From JAVBQJ01 sp031549115 (GTDB taxonomy: Bacteria > Verrucomicrobiota > Lentisphaeria > Victivallales > Victivallaceae): DNA of 64,000 nucleotides. The translations under genes and the position numbers were made by a program. Location: NCBI GenBank assembly GCA_031549115.1, contig JAVBQJ010000019.1, positions 11,695 to 75,694 of the forward strand, written 5' to 3'. Position 1 is the stretch's first letter. Each line of letters starts with the position of its first letter. Of the stretch, positions 1 to 8,620 are shown piece by piece. The notes beneath the pieces are model-generated. The model was not told the DNA's origin. It ran no database searches and saw only the letters and a list, made by a program, of their open reading frames with translations.

Positions 1-1535
1 TTGAAAGGCTCATAGCTGTATTCGCTCATCAGTGTCACCTCCCGGTCGCGCAGCGGCTCATCGAAGTAATAGCGAACGCTTCCGGAGACTTCGATCGGGT
101 CATTGACGCCGCTTTCGGCCGGAGCGGCCGTGATTGCGATCTTGAACTGATCCGGCGTGAAATGCGACACCAGAAACGAGCAGGAGGTCCACGGCGGCGT
201 TTTGGCGCCGGGGAGCCCGGCCTGCAGTTCATAATAACCGGTCTCCGCGTCGGCGGGAAGCGTGAACGCCGTCGCGGCGGTGCCGTAGGCGTCGGTGGTG
301 ACGGTGACGCGTTGGACAACCCGGTAATCCGGATCGCGAAGTTCGATTTCGACCGGTTGCGCCGGCGGCAGCGTCAGGTCGTTTTTGTCGCGCAATTGCA
401 GGAAGCAGTGCATGGTTTCGCCGGGGCGGAGGATGCCGCGCTCGGTATGGAGCAGCGCGCGGACCGCCTGCTCCGCCGCCGGTTCCGGGGCGCCTTCGGT
501 GGCGAATTTGCTCAGATCCAGCCGGCTGTCCGAATCGAAGCTGTCCAGAAAAGCGCGGTCTTCGCCATGCGAAACCACAATCAGGCGCGGTTCGTCATCG
601 GGATCATCGGCCAGCGAAAACTCCAGAACCGCCTGTCCCTGTTCGTCGCTGTAACCCTGGGCCAGTGTCTGATTTTTGCGGCTGACCAGCGTCAACTCCG
701 CGTCGGCGACCGGTTTGCCGTCGGTCAGGCTCCGGATCGCGACCAGGGCCTGCGATCCGGAAAGCGCGGCTTGCACGCCCAGGTCGGTGATTACCAGCAT
801 TTGGCGGCTGTAACAGCTGCCGCTTTCGCTGGACAGAGTAAGAACGTACAACCCCGGACGGCGCTCCGGCAAAAGATCGGACAGAGGCAGTGTCCAGGCC
901 TCGACGGCATTGCGCGCCGGTTTGACCGGGTAATTTTTTTCGGCGACCGGACGGGTTTTGCCGCCGTCGTAGCGCCACTCCGCCAGATTGTTGGCATACA
1001 CGCTATCGAGCGAAGCACGGATGGAACTGACGTTACGGATTTTCAGCGGCAGCTCCCAGAGTTTGCCGTTGAGCGGGAAAAAGGTTCCCTCGGTGGCTCC
1101 GGCGATCAACGGATCGCGTTCGCTGGTGACGAAACTCAACTCCAGCGGTTCACGCGCGACGCCGTCGTCTCCCGGCGGCAGAATCACCTGAAGCCGGTAG
1201 AAACTCTCCGGCGTCCAGTCGGCCTCGATCGTATAATATCGCGCGTCGTACCAGACGGAACGCAGCCGGAACGGTACTTCCGGGGTGATTTTTATGCATT
1301 TCTCCAGCTGCTCGAGCGGCATTTCGGCGGATAATCTGAGCTCGACCGCATTCCGGTAGGTGATGAAATTCAAATAGGAATTGCCGGTGGGTGTGGAAAC
1401 GGCGGCCGGCGTGTTGGGTACCGCGGTCGCGGCAGGCTGGCAGCGGGGCCATAGAAGCACGGCATTGGTGGCCAGCGACACTGCGAGGAGTGCGGCGCCG
1501 GCGATGGTTGCGGCGGAGGCGAATCTGATTTTCAT
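1..1535 (-). CDS. Alpha-2-macroglobulin family protein, N-terminal part (runs off window)
   Basis: Reading the minus strand from ATG at 1535 gives an uninterrupted frame of 511 codons to the window edge. It opens MKIRFASAATIAGAALLAVSLATNAV (split here: MKIRFASAATIAGAALLAVS, then LATNAV), which is a membrane anchor or signal segment. Next come extended beta-domains with the macroglobulin hallmark ERGILRPGETMHCFLQLRD (near residue 380), equivalent to the RG-YRPGE-V motif of the A2M N-terminal (MG) domains. Known family role: large periplasmic or lipid-anchored protease trap, often about 1500-2000 residues and paired with penicillin-binding protein 1C. The thioester region would lie outside this window, so whether this member has the CxEQ thioester cannot be judged. 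The gene is transcribed divergently from the ABC exporter at 2063. The long plus-strand frame over this segment is a shadow. The family call is fairly sure; the subtype is not. Confidence 0.8.
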   Translation of the reverse strand, partial: MKIRFASAATIAGAALLAVSLATNAVLLWPRCQPAATAVPNTPAAVSTPTGNSYLNFITYRNAVELRLSAEMPLEQLEKCIKITPEVPFRLRSVWYDARYYTIEADWTPESFYRLQVILPPGDDGVAREPLELSFVTSERDPLIAGATEGTFFPLNGKLWELPLKIRNVSSIRASLDSVYANNLAEWRYDGGKTRPVAEKNYPVKPARNAVEAWTLPLSDLLPERRPGLYVLTLSSESGSCYSRQMLVITDLGVQAALSGSQALVAIRSLTDGKPVADAELTLVSRKNQTLAQGYSDEQGQAVLEFSLADDPDDEPRLIVVSHGEDRAFLDSFDSDSRLDLSKFATEGAPEPAAEQAVRALLHTERGILRPGETMHCFLQLRDKNDLTLPPAQPVEIELRDPDYRVVQRVTVTTDAYGTAATAFTLPADAETGYYELQAGLPGAKTPPWTSCSFLVSHFTPDQFKIAITAAPAESGVNDPIEVSGSVRYYFDEPLRDREVTLMSEYSYEPF

Positions 1536-2062
1536 GACGGCATTTTTTCCATTCTGTAACGGGGTTGGAAACACATTTCCGGGGGACGTTAATATAGGGG
1601 CGATATCCGGGATTGCAAACGGAAAAAATGAAAAAAATTGAATTTTGTTCATTGTGCTTATTGTCAATATGTTATGTCTGTTTTTCGGTGATATTTGGGA
1701 TGCCGGCAAAAATGTTGAAAAAAAATCGATTCCGGTGTGGAATTTTAACGGAATGGCAGTACATTATACCCTATCGCTGAAAATCGTTAATTTTACGATG
1801 CTCCCTAATGAGCAGGATGGAGTTTGGTATATCTTTTTAAAGGGCGACTTTTTAAAGGATAGGTCCGTTCCGACTCAGGTTCTTATTTTTTACAATCTGA
1901 TGAGACCGCTTTGTCCGGCAGGGGCAAAAGCGGCCATACAAAAGGTCATTGCAAAAAGTATGGGGGGAGAGAAAAAACCTTTTGTATCGGAACGGGAGGT
2001 TTTTTCTCTCCCCCCGATTTATTGAAGACGGTTGGCGTTCGAAAAAGGTCATTCGGAGGATT
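1536..2062. other. Divergent intergenic region, no confident gene
   Basis: A 527-bp AT-rich stretch lies between the macroglobulin gene (-) and the exporter (+). A short frame from ATG 1628 encodes about 50 residues with a signal-peptide-like start (MKKIEFCSLCLLSICYVCFS) but stops near 1780. A second frame (1645-2025) overlaps it and runs into the hairpin at 1962. Neither has a good ribosome-binding site, and neither resembles anything I know. They may be remnants of a broken small secreted protein. Promoters for both flanking genes should be here, but I see no unambiguous -35/-10 pair. Confidence 0.4.
1962..2015. repeat. Perfect 19-bp inverted repeat (hairpin)
   Basis: The left arm 1962-1980 (GGGGGGAGAGAAAAAACCT) is exactly complementary to the right arm 1997-2015, with a 16-nt loop. 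It lies 48 bp before the exporter start. There is no T-run after it, but the arms themselves hold A6 and T6 runs, so it could act as a bidirectional terminator, an mRNA leader structure or the remnant of a small mobile repeat. Confidence 0.75.
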
Positions 2063-3793
2063 ATGACTGAGTTTAAAATCACAAATTTACTGAAGCCGTA
2101 TCGGGGGTTGCTGTTTTATTCGGCGATAACGAACATTTTGTTTTCTTCGCTGGCGCTGACATTGCCGTGGATGCTCGGAATCGCCATCGACAAGGTGTTT
2201 CCGACCTCGGATTACACCACATTCTTCATCCTCTCCGGTGCGATGGTGGTGATTTACATGGTGCGGAGCATCTTCCGCTACATGGCCGGATACCTGGGCA
2301 CCTATACGGTGATGCGGATTCTGGTCGATGTCCGGCAGCGGATCTTCCGTCACCTGCAGAGTCTGTCGCTGCGTTTTTATGAAGAGTACCGCACCGGCAA
2401 ACTGGTCAGCAACGTCATCAGCGACGTGTCGCTGCTGCAACAGCTGGTGGGGACCATCATCGCGATGGCCGACCAGATATTTTCAGCGTGCCTGATCACG
2501 ATTCTGTTGCTGGCGATCAATCTGAAGCTCGGGCTGATCGTGCTGGCGATCGCGCCGCTGCATTTTTTGAACTTCGTCTACTTCCGCAAGATTCTTCAGC
2601 GCGACGCGTTGACGCTGCAGGAAAAAATGTCGGAGATCACCGCCAATCTGTCGGAAACCATCAACGGCATCAAGGTGGTGAAATCGTTCGGCAAGGAGCG
2701 TACCGAGTGCCGCGACTTTTTCTCCACCATGCGCCCGACCATCGACCTGGGTGTCCGGCTCAATCTGGTCAGCAATTTTTGCTGGTCGATCTGTGATATC
2801 CTCAGCGTGCTCACCTATCTCACGGTGATCGGCTTCGGGATCAGCTTCGTCCAGTACAAAGAGATGTCGATCGGCGAATTCGTCGCCTTTTACAGTTACG
2901 TCGGCGGTCTTCTGGGACCCGTGAGCGCCTTTGCCACCTATGCGAGCACCATTTCGCAGGGGCTGGCGGGGACGCAGCGCATCGTCAAACTGCTGAAGGT
3001 GATTCCGGAAATCCGCGACGTGCCGCGTCCGATCAAGGCCGGCCGGCTGAAGGGCGACATCGTCTTCGACGACGTGTCGTTCAGCTATGTCGACACCCCG
3101 GTGATCAAGCACCTGAATCTGAAGATCGCGCCGGGGCAGAAGGTGGCTCTGGTCGGCCCCTCCGGCTGCGGCAAATCGACCATCAGCAATCTGTTGCTGC
3201 GCTTCTACGACGTCAGCTCCGGGCGTTTGACCATCGACGGTGTCGACATCCGCAAATACGCGATGGACAGCTACCGCAACAACGTCGGCGTGGTGCTGCA
3301 GGAGCCGTTTCTGTTCAGCGGTTCCATCCGGGACAATATTTCGTATGCGCACCGGGAGGCGACCAAAGAGGAGGTCGAACACGCCGCGCGGATGGCCAAT
3401 GTCGAAGAGTTCGTCAACAACCTGGAGCGCGGTTATGAAACCGTGATCGGCGAAAACGGCGCCAGCCTGTCCGGCGGTCAGAAGCAGCGGATCGCGATCG
3501 CCCGGGCGATTCTGAAAAATCCGGCGATTCTGATTCTCGACGAAGCCACCAGTGCGCTGGATACGGTTTCGGAGTATCTGGTGCAGAAGGCGCTGGACAA
3601 TCTGATGGCCGATCGCACCACCATCATCATCGCCCACCGGCTGTCGACGATCAAAAACGCCGATACCATCGTGGTGCTTCGCGCCGGCGAAGTCAAGCAG
3701 ATGGGGGCGCATGACGACTTAATGGAGCAGGAGGGCATTTACCGCGAAATGTACACCACGCAGCAGAAAACCATGACGCAGCCGGAGGCCTGA
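2063..3793 (+). CDS. ABC exporter, fused membrane and ATPase domains (MsbA/bacteriocin-exporter type)
   Basis: This 576-residue half-transporter should dimerise in the inner membrane and export a lipid, peptide or drug using ATP. I chose the ATG at 2063 because GGAGGA (2055-2060) sits just before it; the frame is open further upstream, but that part runs through the 1962-2015 hairpin. Residues about 10-310 form the six-helix exporter domain. The ATPase domain has Walker A GPSGCGKST (365-373), signature LSGGQKQR (from 469), Walker B ILILDEATSALD (about 490-500) and the switch histidine in IIAHRLST. All catalytic residues are present. The next gene, 8 bp downstream, is a HlyD-type adaptor, so the pair probably forms an export machine. 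No TolC-like outer membrane channel or obvious substrate gene is nearby. The substrate is unknown. Confidence 0.9.
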   Translation: MTEFKITNLLKPYRGLLFYSAITNILFSSLALTLPWMLGIAIDKVFPTSDYTTFFILSGAMVVIYMVRSIFRYMAGYLGTYTVMRILVDVRQRIFRHLQSLSLRFYEEYRTGKLVSNVISDVSLLQQLVGTIIAMADQIFSACLITILLLAINLKLGLIVLAIAPLHFLNFVYFRKILQRDALTLQEKMSEITANLSETINGIKVVKSFGKERTECRDFFSTMRPTIDLGVRLNLVSNFCWSICDILSVLTYLTVIGFGISFVQYKEMSIGEFVAFYSYVGGLLGPVSAFATYASTISQGLAGTQRIVKLLKVIPEIRDVPRPIKAGRLKGDIVFDDVSFSYVDTPVIKHLNLKIAPGQKVALVGPSGCGKSTISNLLLRFYDVSSGRLTIDGVDIRKYAMDSYRNNVGVVLQEPFLFSGSIRDNISYAHREATKEEVEHAARMANVEEFVNNLERGYETVIGENGASLSGGQKQRIAIARAILKNPAILILDEATSALDTVSEYLVQKALDNLMADRTTIIIAHRLSTIKNADTIVVLRAGEVKQMGAHDDLMEQEGIYREMYTTQQKTMTQPEA

Positions 3794-3801
3794 CGAAGAT
3801 T

Positions 3802-4896
3802 ATGTCGAAAATGTTGAACACCGCCAGTGCTTCCACCAGCTTTCGCCGCCAGCTCAAAGTGATACGGTGGCTGATCCTCACCCTGTTTCTGTTGATGGTC
3901 GGAGTCGCCGCCATTCTCTTTTTCTGTTCGATGAACGAGGAGGTTCCCGGCCGCGGCGTGGTGGTCGGATTGCGTTCGTACGATTTGAAATCGTCGGTCC
4001 AGAGCCGGATTTCGAAGATTCACTTCCGCGAGGGCGATCAGGTCAAGGCCGGCGATATCCTGCTCGAACTCGATGACCGCCAGGTGGCGAATCTGCTGGA
4101 AATCCAGAAGAACTCGATTCAGGAACTGGAAGCCGAGATCATCGTCAAGGAATGGAGCTTGAAGCTGTTGCGCAGCGATCCGTTGCCGGAGGAATACCGC
4201 CATACCAAAATCGCCCTGGAGGAGAGCCGGACCCGGACCGACACCAGCGCGATGGAGTTGGAAACCTATCGGAAATTGTATGAAAAAAAGGTGGTTTCGG
4301 AGATGGAATTCCACCGTCGCGAAATGGATCACACCCGCAACAAGGCCGAATTGGAGAAGCTGGAAACCGACTATGCCAAATTGGAAGCGGGATTGGCGGA
4401 GCAGATCATCGGCCTGGCGGAAAGCGAATTGGCGATGCTGCGCGTCCGTCTCGCCGGCAGGCACAAAGAGCTGCAGCTCTCCGAACGCCAGATGGAGGAG
4501 TACCGTTTCGTGGCGCCGGAGGACGGGACGATCACATATATTCCGACCAAAATCGGCGCCTATGTCGAACCCGGACAGGTCATGGTGCAGTTGGCGGCCG
4601 CCGGCGGCAAAAAATTCATCGCCTATATCGATGAAACCGAAGTCTACAAAATCCGCGAAGGGCAAGAGGTCCGCATTTCCAGCAGCCAATACAGCACCTT
4701 CGAATACGGCTACTTTCACGGCGAAGTTCTCTATGTCGGCGAATTGCCGGAGGAGCGCGGCGGCAAGACCGTCTATCCGGTATTCATCCTGATGACCGAC
4801 GAACCCCAGCCGTTGCGTCTCGGTTCCACCGGGGAAGCGAAAATCACCGTCGGAGCCAGCCGGATCATCACCAACCTCACCGGCATGACGCGCTGA
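3802..4896 (+). CDS. HlyD-family membrane fusion (adaptor) protein
   Basis: The 364-residue protein has a short cytoplasmic N-terminus and one transmembrane helix at about residues 24-43 (WLILTLFLLMVGVAAILFF). A split biotinyl-lipoyl-like domain follows (RISKIHFREGDQVKAGDILL), then a coiled-coil hairpin rich in E/K/L (about 100-230) and the returning barrel (YRFVAPEDGTITYI, then GAYVEPGQVMVQLA). This is the order of HlyD/EmrA adaptors, which bridge an inner-membrane pump to an outer-membrane duct. It starts 8 bp after the ABC exporter and is almost certainly cotranscribed and its partner. The coiled coil is short compared with HlyD itself. Confidence 0.88.
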   Translation: MSKMLNTASASTSFRRQLKVIRWLILTLFLLMVGVAAILFFCSMNEEVPGRGVVVGLRSYDLKSSVQSRISKIHFREGDQVKAGDILLELDDRQVANLLEIQKNSIQELEAEIIVKEWSLKLLRSDPLPEEYRHTKIALEESRTRTDTSAMELETYRKLYEKKVVSEMEFHRREMDHTRNKAELEKLETDYAKLEAGLAEQIIGLAESELAMLRVRLAGRHKELQLSERQMEEYRFVAPEDGTITYIPTKIGAYVEPGQVMVQLAAAGGKKFIAYIDETEVYKIREGQEVRISSSQYSTFEYGYFHGEVLYVGELPEERGGKTVYPVFILMTDEPQPLRLGSTGEAKITVGASRIITNLTGMTR

Positions 4897-4920
4897 CGAC
4901 TTGCGGTAAAACAGGCAGTG

Positions 4921-4940
4921 TGCGATGTTTTCGCATTTTT
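4921..4940 (+). terminator. Probable weak Rho-independent terminator after the exporter operon
   Basis: TGCGA-(5 nt)-TCGCA is followed directly by TTTTT. The stem is only 5 bp, so the call is moderate. It lies 25 bp after the adaptor stop and before the nrdD promoter region. Confidence 0.45.
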
Positions 4941-4976
4941 AAAATCAGTAATATTTATCGATTTTGAAATTTGCAA

Positions 4977-5024
4977 ATACCATATATGGTGTTATATTGT
5001 CTTTGTTGTGCCGATATGTGGTAT
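4977..5024 (+). promoter_or_regulatory. Candidate NrdR operator pair upstream of nrdD
   Basis: The first box, 4977-4992 (ATACCATATATGGTGT), matches the NrdR-box consensus ACACWATATATWGTGT at 13 of 16 positions and contains a perfect 12-bp palindrome (4979-4990). A second, poorer box at 5009-5024 (TGCCGATATGTGGTAT) follows at a 32-bp offset. NrdR boxes usually come as pairs with centres about three helical turns (31-32 bp) apart. The position, 27-60 bp before nrdD, fits repression of an RNR operon. NrdR itself is not in this window. Confidence 0.65.
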
Positions 5025-5050
5025 TTTTGTGAAAGTAAAAGAGGGTTATG

Positions 5051-7372
5051 ATGCTGAAAAATATTGTCAAGCGCGATGGGCGCATCGTTCCGTATGACGA
5101 GTCGAAGATCATCGAGGCGATCGTCAAGGCGATGACGGCGACCGGGGAGGGCAGCCGGGAAGAAGCGGCCCGGGTGGCCGGGGACGTTGGAATGAAGCTG
5201 AGCGGCGCCGACGCGGTGCCGTCGGTCGAGGATATTCAGGACGCGGTCGAAACCATGCTGATGCGCGACGGTTACGAAGCGGTGGCCAAGAAGTACATCC
5301 TGTACCGTGCTTCCCGGACGCGGACGCGCGAGATGAATACCCGGCTGATGCGGATTTTCGATGAACTGACCTTCGCCGACTCGCGGGTGAGCGATATGAA
5401 GCGCGACAACGCCAACATCGACGGCGATACCGCGATGGGGACGATGTTGAAGTACGGCTGCGAAGGGGCGAAGGATTATTATGAAAAGCATCTGCTGACC
5501 CCGGAGCAGGCCGAGGCGCACCGCGACGGCGATATTCACATTCATGACTTCGACTTCTACGCGTTGACCACCACCTGCTGCCAGATCGACCTCTTGAAGC
5601 TGTTCAAGGGCGGTTTTTGTACCGGCCATGGTTTTCTGCGCGAACCCAACGACATTCAAAGCTATTCGGCGCTGGCCTGCATCGCCATCCAATCCAACCA
5701 GAATGACCAGCATGGCGGCCAGAGCATCGTCAACTTCGACTACGGCCTGGCGCCGGGGGTGTTGAAAACCTACCGCAAACTGTATGTGCGCAATCTGATC
5801 AAGGCCGGAGAGGTACTGCTGGGGGAGGGCGCGCCCGCCCCGGCCGCGCTGAAAGCATTGCAGGCGCAGATCAAAGAGAATACCGGCATGGAGCCGGGGC
5901 TGGAGGAGGACGAACGCTACGCCGCGCTGGAACTCGATGCGCTGCGGGCTCTGGTCGGGACCGAAACGGCGGAACGAATGCAGGCGTTCGCCCGCAGCCA
6001 TACGCCGGCGGAGACCGAAAAGGCCACCTTTCAGGCGATGGAGGCATTGATCCACAATTTGAATACCATGCACAGCCGCGCCGGGGCGCAGACGCCGTTC
6101 AGTTCGATCAACTACGGCACGGATACGACGGCGGCGGGACGGATGGTGACGCGCAATGTGCTGTTGGCGACGGAAGCCGGGCTCGGGCACGGCGAGACGC
6201 CGATTTTCCCGATTCACATTTTCCGGATCAAGGAGGGGGTCAACTACAACCCCGGCGAGCCGAATTACGATCTGTTTCAGCTGGCCTGCCGGGTCAGCGC
6301 CAAGCGGCTGTTTCCGAATTTTTCGTTTCTGGACGCGCCGTTCAACCGCAAGTATTATGTGCCGGGGCGCCCGGAAACCGAAGTCGCCTACATGGGTTGC
6401 CGTACCCGGGTGCTCGGAAATGTCCACGATCCCAAAAACGAGATCACCAACGGCCGCGGCAACTTGAGCTTCACGTCGATCAACCTGCCGCGCCTGGCGA
6501 TCGAGGCGCACGGTGACGAGGCGGCGTTTTTCGACGCTCTGCGTGAAAAAATGGACCTGGCGGTGCAGCAGCTGTCCGACCGCTTTGAAATTCAGGCCCG
6601 AAAACACGTGCGCAACTTCCCGTTCCTGATGGGGCAGGGGGTGTGGATCCATTCGGAAAAGCTCGACCCGGACGACGAGATCCGCGAAGTGTTGAAGCAC
6701 GGGACACTGTCGGTGGGCTTCATTGGCCTCGCGGAAACGCTGACCGCGTTGTATGGCAAACATCACGGCGAGAGCGAAGAAATGCAGCAAAAAGGGTTGG
6801 AAATCATCGGCCGGATGCGGCAGTATCTCGACGACCTGAGCGCGAAGACCGGGATGAATTACACGCTTCTGGCCACCCCGGCGGAAGGGTTGTCGGGGCG
6901 TTTCGTCCGGATCGACCGGAAGAAGTACGGCGTGATTCCGGGCGTGACCGACAAGGAGTATTACACCAACAGCTTCCATATCCCGGTGCGTTTCCCGATT
7001 TCGGCGTTCGACAAAATCCGGGTGGAGGCGCCGTATCATGCGCTGACCAACGCCGGGCATATTTCATACGTCGAGCTGGACGGCGACACCTCGGAGAATC
7101 TCGAGGCGTTCGAGCGTATCGTCCGGGCGATGCACGATGCCGGCATCGGATACGGTTCGATCAACCATCCGGTTGACCGCGATCCGGTCTGCGGCTTCAA
7201 CGGCATCATCGGCGATATCTGCCCGAAATGCCATCGCCATGAGGGCGCCGACGGGGTTTCGTTCGAACGGATCCGGCGCATCACCGGCTACCTGGTCGGA
7301 ACGCTGGACCGCTTCAACAACGCCAAACAGGCCGAGGAGCGGGAGCGGGTCAAGCATGGAACACTCGCATGA
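5051..7372 (+). CDS. nrdD: Anaerobic (class III) ribonucleoside-triphosphate reductase, large subunit
   Basis: This glycyl-radical enzyme reduces NTPs to dNTPs without oxygen. ATGs at 5048 and 5051 are both possible; I prefer 5051 because GAGGG (5041-5045) is better spaced from it. The N-terminus (LKNIVKRDGRIVPYDESKI) is an ATP-cone regulatory domain. The core has HIHDFDFYALTTTCCQIDL, HNLNTMHSRAGAQTPFSSIN and YMGCRTRV, all typical NrdD blocks with active-site cysteines. The C-terminus carries a zinc-type cysteine cluster (VCGF...ICPKCHRHEG) and the radical glycine in RRITGYLVG (about G746). About 773 residues is a normal length. It overlaps nrdG by ATGA and is probably controlled by the NrdR-like boxes upstream. 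Confidence 0.96.
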   Translation: MLKNIVKRDGRIVPYDESKIIEAIVKAMTATGEGSREEAARVAGDVGMKLSGADAVPSVEDIQDAVETMLMRDGYEAVAKKYILYRASRTRTREMNTRLMRIFDELTFADSRVSDMKRDNANIDGDTAMGTMLKYGCEGAKDYYEKHLLTPEQAEAHRDGDIHIHDFDFYALTTTCCQIDLLKLFKGGFCTGHGFLREPNDIQSYSALACIAIQSNQNDQHGGQSIVNFDYGLAPGVLKTYRKLYVRNLIKAGEVLLGEGAPAPAALKALQAQIKENTGMEPGLEEDERYAALELDALRALVGTETAERMQAFARSHTPAETEKATFQAMEALIHNLNTMHSRAGAQTPFSSINYGTDTTAAGRMVTRNVLLATEAGLGHGETPIFPIHIFRIKEGVNYNPGEPNYDLFQLACRVSAKRLFPNFSFLDAPFNRKYYVPGRPETEVAYMGCRTRVLGNVHDPKNEITNGRGNLSFTSINLPRLAIEAHGDEAAFFDALREKMDLAVQQLSDRFEIQARKHVRNFPFLMGQGVWIHSEKLDPDDEIREVLKHGTLSVGFIGLAETLTALYGKHHGESEEMQQKGLEIIGRMRQYLDDLSAKTGMNYTLLATPAEGLSGRFVRIDRKKYGVIPGVTDKEYYTNSFHIPVRFPISAFDKIRVEAPYHALTNAGHISYVELDGDTSENLEAFERIVRAMHDAGIGYGSINHPVDRDPVCGFNGIIGDICPKCHRHEGADGVSFERIRRITGYLVGTLDRFNNAKQAEERERVKHGTLA

Positions 7373-7884
7373 TCCGGGTCGCAGGCATGGAGCAGGACTC
7401 CATCACCAACGGCCCCGGCCTGCGCTTCGCTCTCTTCGTCCAGGGGTGCCCGCATGGCTGCGCCGGGTGCCACAATCCGAAGACGCACCCCTTTGACGGG
7501 GGCGAACTCCGGACAATGGCGGAGCTGTTGCGGACGATCCGGCGCAATCCGCTCACGACCGGAGTGACGCTTTCCGGCGGGGAGCCCTTCTGCCAGGCGC
7601 GGGAGATGGCGCCATTGGCGCGGGAATTGCGCATTGGCGGCTATGAAATCGCAGTTTACAGCGGCTTCACCTGGGAAGAGTTGCTGCTGGAACCGCACCC
7701 CGGCGCGCGAGAGCTTCTGGAGCAGTGCGATATTTTGGTCGATGGGCGCTATATCGCGGAAGAGCGCGATCTTTTGCTGCGTTTTCGCGGTAGCGCGAAC
7801 CAGCGCATCCTGGATGTCCCGGCCTCGCTGACGGCGGGGAGGCCGGTGCTTTCGCGCGATCCGCGCTGGCGGCGGCAGGAATGA
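7369..7884 (+). CDS. nrdG: Anaerobic ribonucleotide reductase activating protein (radical SAM)
   Basis: The 171-residue radical SAM enzyme makes the glycyl radical on NrdD using S-adenosylmethionine and a [4Fe-4S] cluster. The cluster motif CPHGCAGC (C27, C31, C34; CxxxCxxC) is clear, preceded by DSITNGPGLRFALFVQG as in NrdG. TLSGGEPF is the SAM-contact GGEP motif. The start ATG overlaps the nrdD stop (ATGA), so the two are translationally coupled. Length and context are standard. Confidence 0.95.
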   Translation: MIRVAGMEQDSITNGPGLRFALFVQGCPHGCAGCHNPKTHPFDGGELRTMAELLRTIRRNPLTTGVTLSGGEPFCQAREMAPLARELRIGGYEIAVYSGFTWEELLLEPHPGARELLEQCDILVDGRYIAEERDLLLRFRGSANQRILDVPASLTAGRPVLSRDPRWRRQE

Positions 7885-7913
7885 AAAAAATCTCAAAAAG
7901 CCTGGTTTTGAGC

Positions 7914-7941
7914 TTGACATTCGGGAAAAACCGGATATAGT
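7914..7941 (+). promoter_or_regulatory. Sigma-70-type promoter of the tRNA gene
   Basis: TTGACA (7914-7919), a 16-bp spacer and TATAGT (7936-7941). Transcription would start about 15 bp before the mature tRNA 5' end at 7964. The -35 is a perfect consensus. Confidence 0.75.
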
Positions 7942-7963
7942 AAAGGTATAGTCAAGAATGACT

Positions 7964-8039
7964 GGCGGGTTAGCTCAGTCGGTAGAGCAGTGGAATCATA
8001 ATCCACGTGTCGCTGGTTCGAGCCCGGCACCCGCTACCA
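7964..8039 (+). tRNA. tRNA with CAT anticodon (Met elongator, or Ile2 if lysidine-modified)
   Basis: A full cloverleaf can be drawn. Acceptor GGCGGGT pairs with ACCCGCT (G-U at 1-72). The D arm is GCTC/GAGC. The anticodon stem GTGGA/TCCAC encloses loop ATCATAA (anticodon CAT). The T arm is GCTGG-TTCGAGC-CCGGC. The discriminator is A (8036) and CCA is encoded (8037-8039). It is not an initiator, since it lacks a 1-72 mismatch and three G-C pairs in the anticodon stem. Met versus lysidine-modified Ile2 cannot be decided safely by eye. Its 3' half recurs at 58151-58316. Confidence 0.93.
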
Positions 8040-8053
8040 CTTTTTGATTCTCC

Positions 8054-8085
8054 GCGGAACTGACACGAGGTTCCGCTTTTTTTTT
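8054..8085 (+). terminator. Rho-independent terminator of the tRNA gene
   Basis: GCGGAAC (8054-8060) pairs perfectly with GTTCCGC (8070-8076) across a 9-nt loop and is followed by nine T (8077-8085). A near copy with one G-T pair is at 58287-58316. Confidence 0.9.
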
Positions 8086-8089
8086 GCCT

Positions 8090-8367
8090 TCGTGGCTTTG
8101 AGGCTGAAATCCAAGTGGCTGCAGCGATTTTTTTGCCTTCTCTTTTTGCCCCAGAGAATGGATTCCGGCCACCTTATTCTCTGATCTTCTCCTGTCCTCG
8201 GCGGTTTCGCCGTTCATGAGCCGGTCGAGTTCGTCGGTGTCGAAACCGTAGTAAATGACTTTTTTCTCCTTCGGATTATTCGTATATAATACCGGAATTT
8301 TGCCTTGGCGTTGCAGCGTTTTTTTCAATAGAAAAATCCGAAAAATCTCTTTTCGAGATTGAAGCAT
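8090..8367 (-). pseudogene. Decayed unidentified ORF next to the tRNA
   Basis: A minus-strand frame from ATG 8367 has a middle part that reads like real coding sequence (KEKKVIYYGFDTDELDRLMN), but it then runs antisense through the tRNA terminator and the tRNA itself. This yields the notorious artefact ending GAGLEPATRGL. The real gene therefore cannot extend that far, and I take it as a truncated remnant. Its position directly 3' of a tRNA would suit an integrase remnant, but no integrase motif is visible. The rest of 8368-8542 is AT-rich and shows no gene. Confidence 0.3.
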
Positions 8368-8542
8368 AAATACATGGTTATGCTGAAAATACGTTCTGCG
8401 CCACTACTTGAAAGAAGCAAATTTTACTTATATTGAAAGTGTCTCGATGCTTTCGTTGCGCTTTTTAATACTCATCCCGGCCGCAAAAAATAAATGAATG
8501 CCTGAAAAGATAATAAAAATATTAAAAACATCATAATCTTTC

Positions 8543-8571
8543 TTGACAAATTAAGAAAGTCGTGGTAGCTT
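8543..8571 (+). promoter_or_regulatory. Probable promoter of the T2SS operon
   Basis: TTGACA (8543-8548), a 17-bp spacer, then TAGCTT (8566-8571), which is a weak -10. It lies 50 bp upstream of the first gene of the operon and is the only good -35 in the gap. Confidence 0.5.
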
Positions 8572-8620
8572 TCGCTATATGGCAATTTGCCGTTATTTTT
8601 AGCTTAAGCGGAGTAGTGAT

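Noticed and set aside
162..1334. 390-codon plus-strand frame at the left edge
   Set aside because: It is the antisense shadow of the macroglobulin gene, whose frame shows a signal segment and the RG-RPGE motif.
1645..2025. 126-codon plus-strand ORF before the ABC exporter
   Set aside because: No ribosome-binding site or domain, and its end is made of the 1962-2015 palindrome; at most a remnant.
7996..8090. Protein ending GAGLEPATRGL antisense to the tRNA
   Set aside because: This is the classic artefact of translating a tRNA gene backwards; only the upstream part (8090-8367) might be a real remnant.
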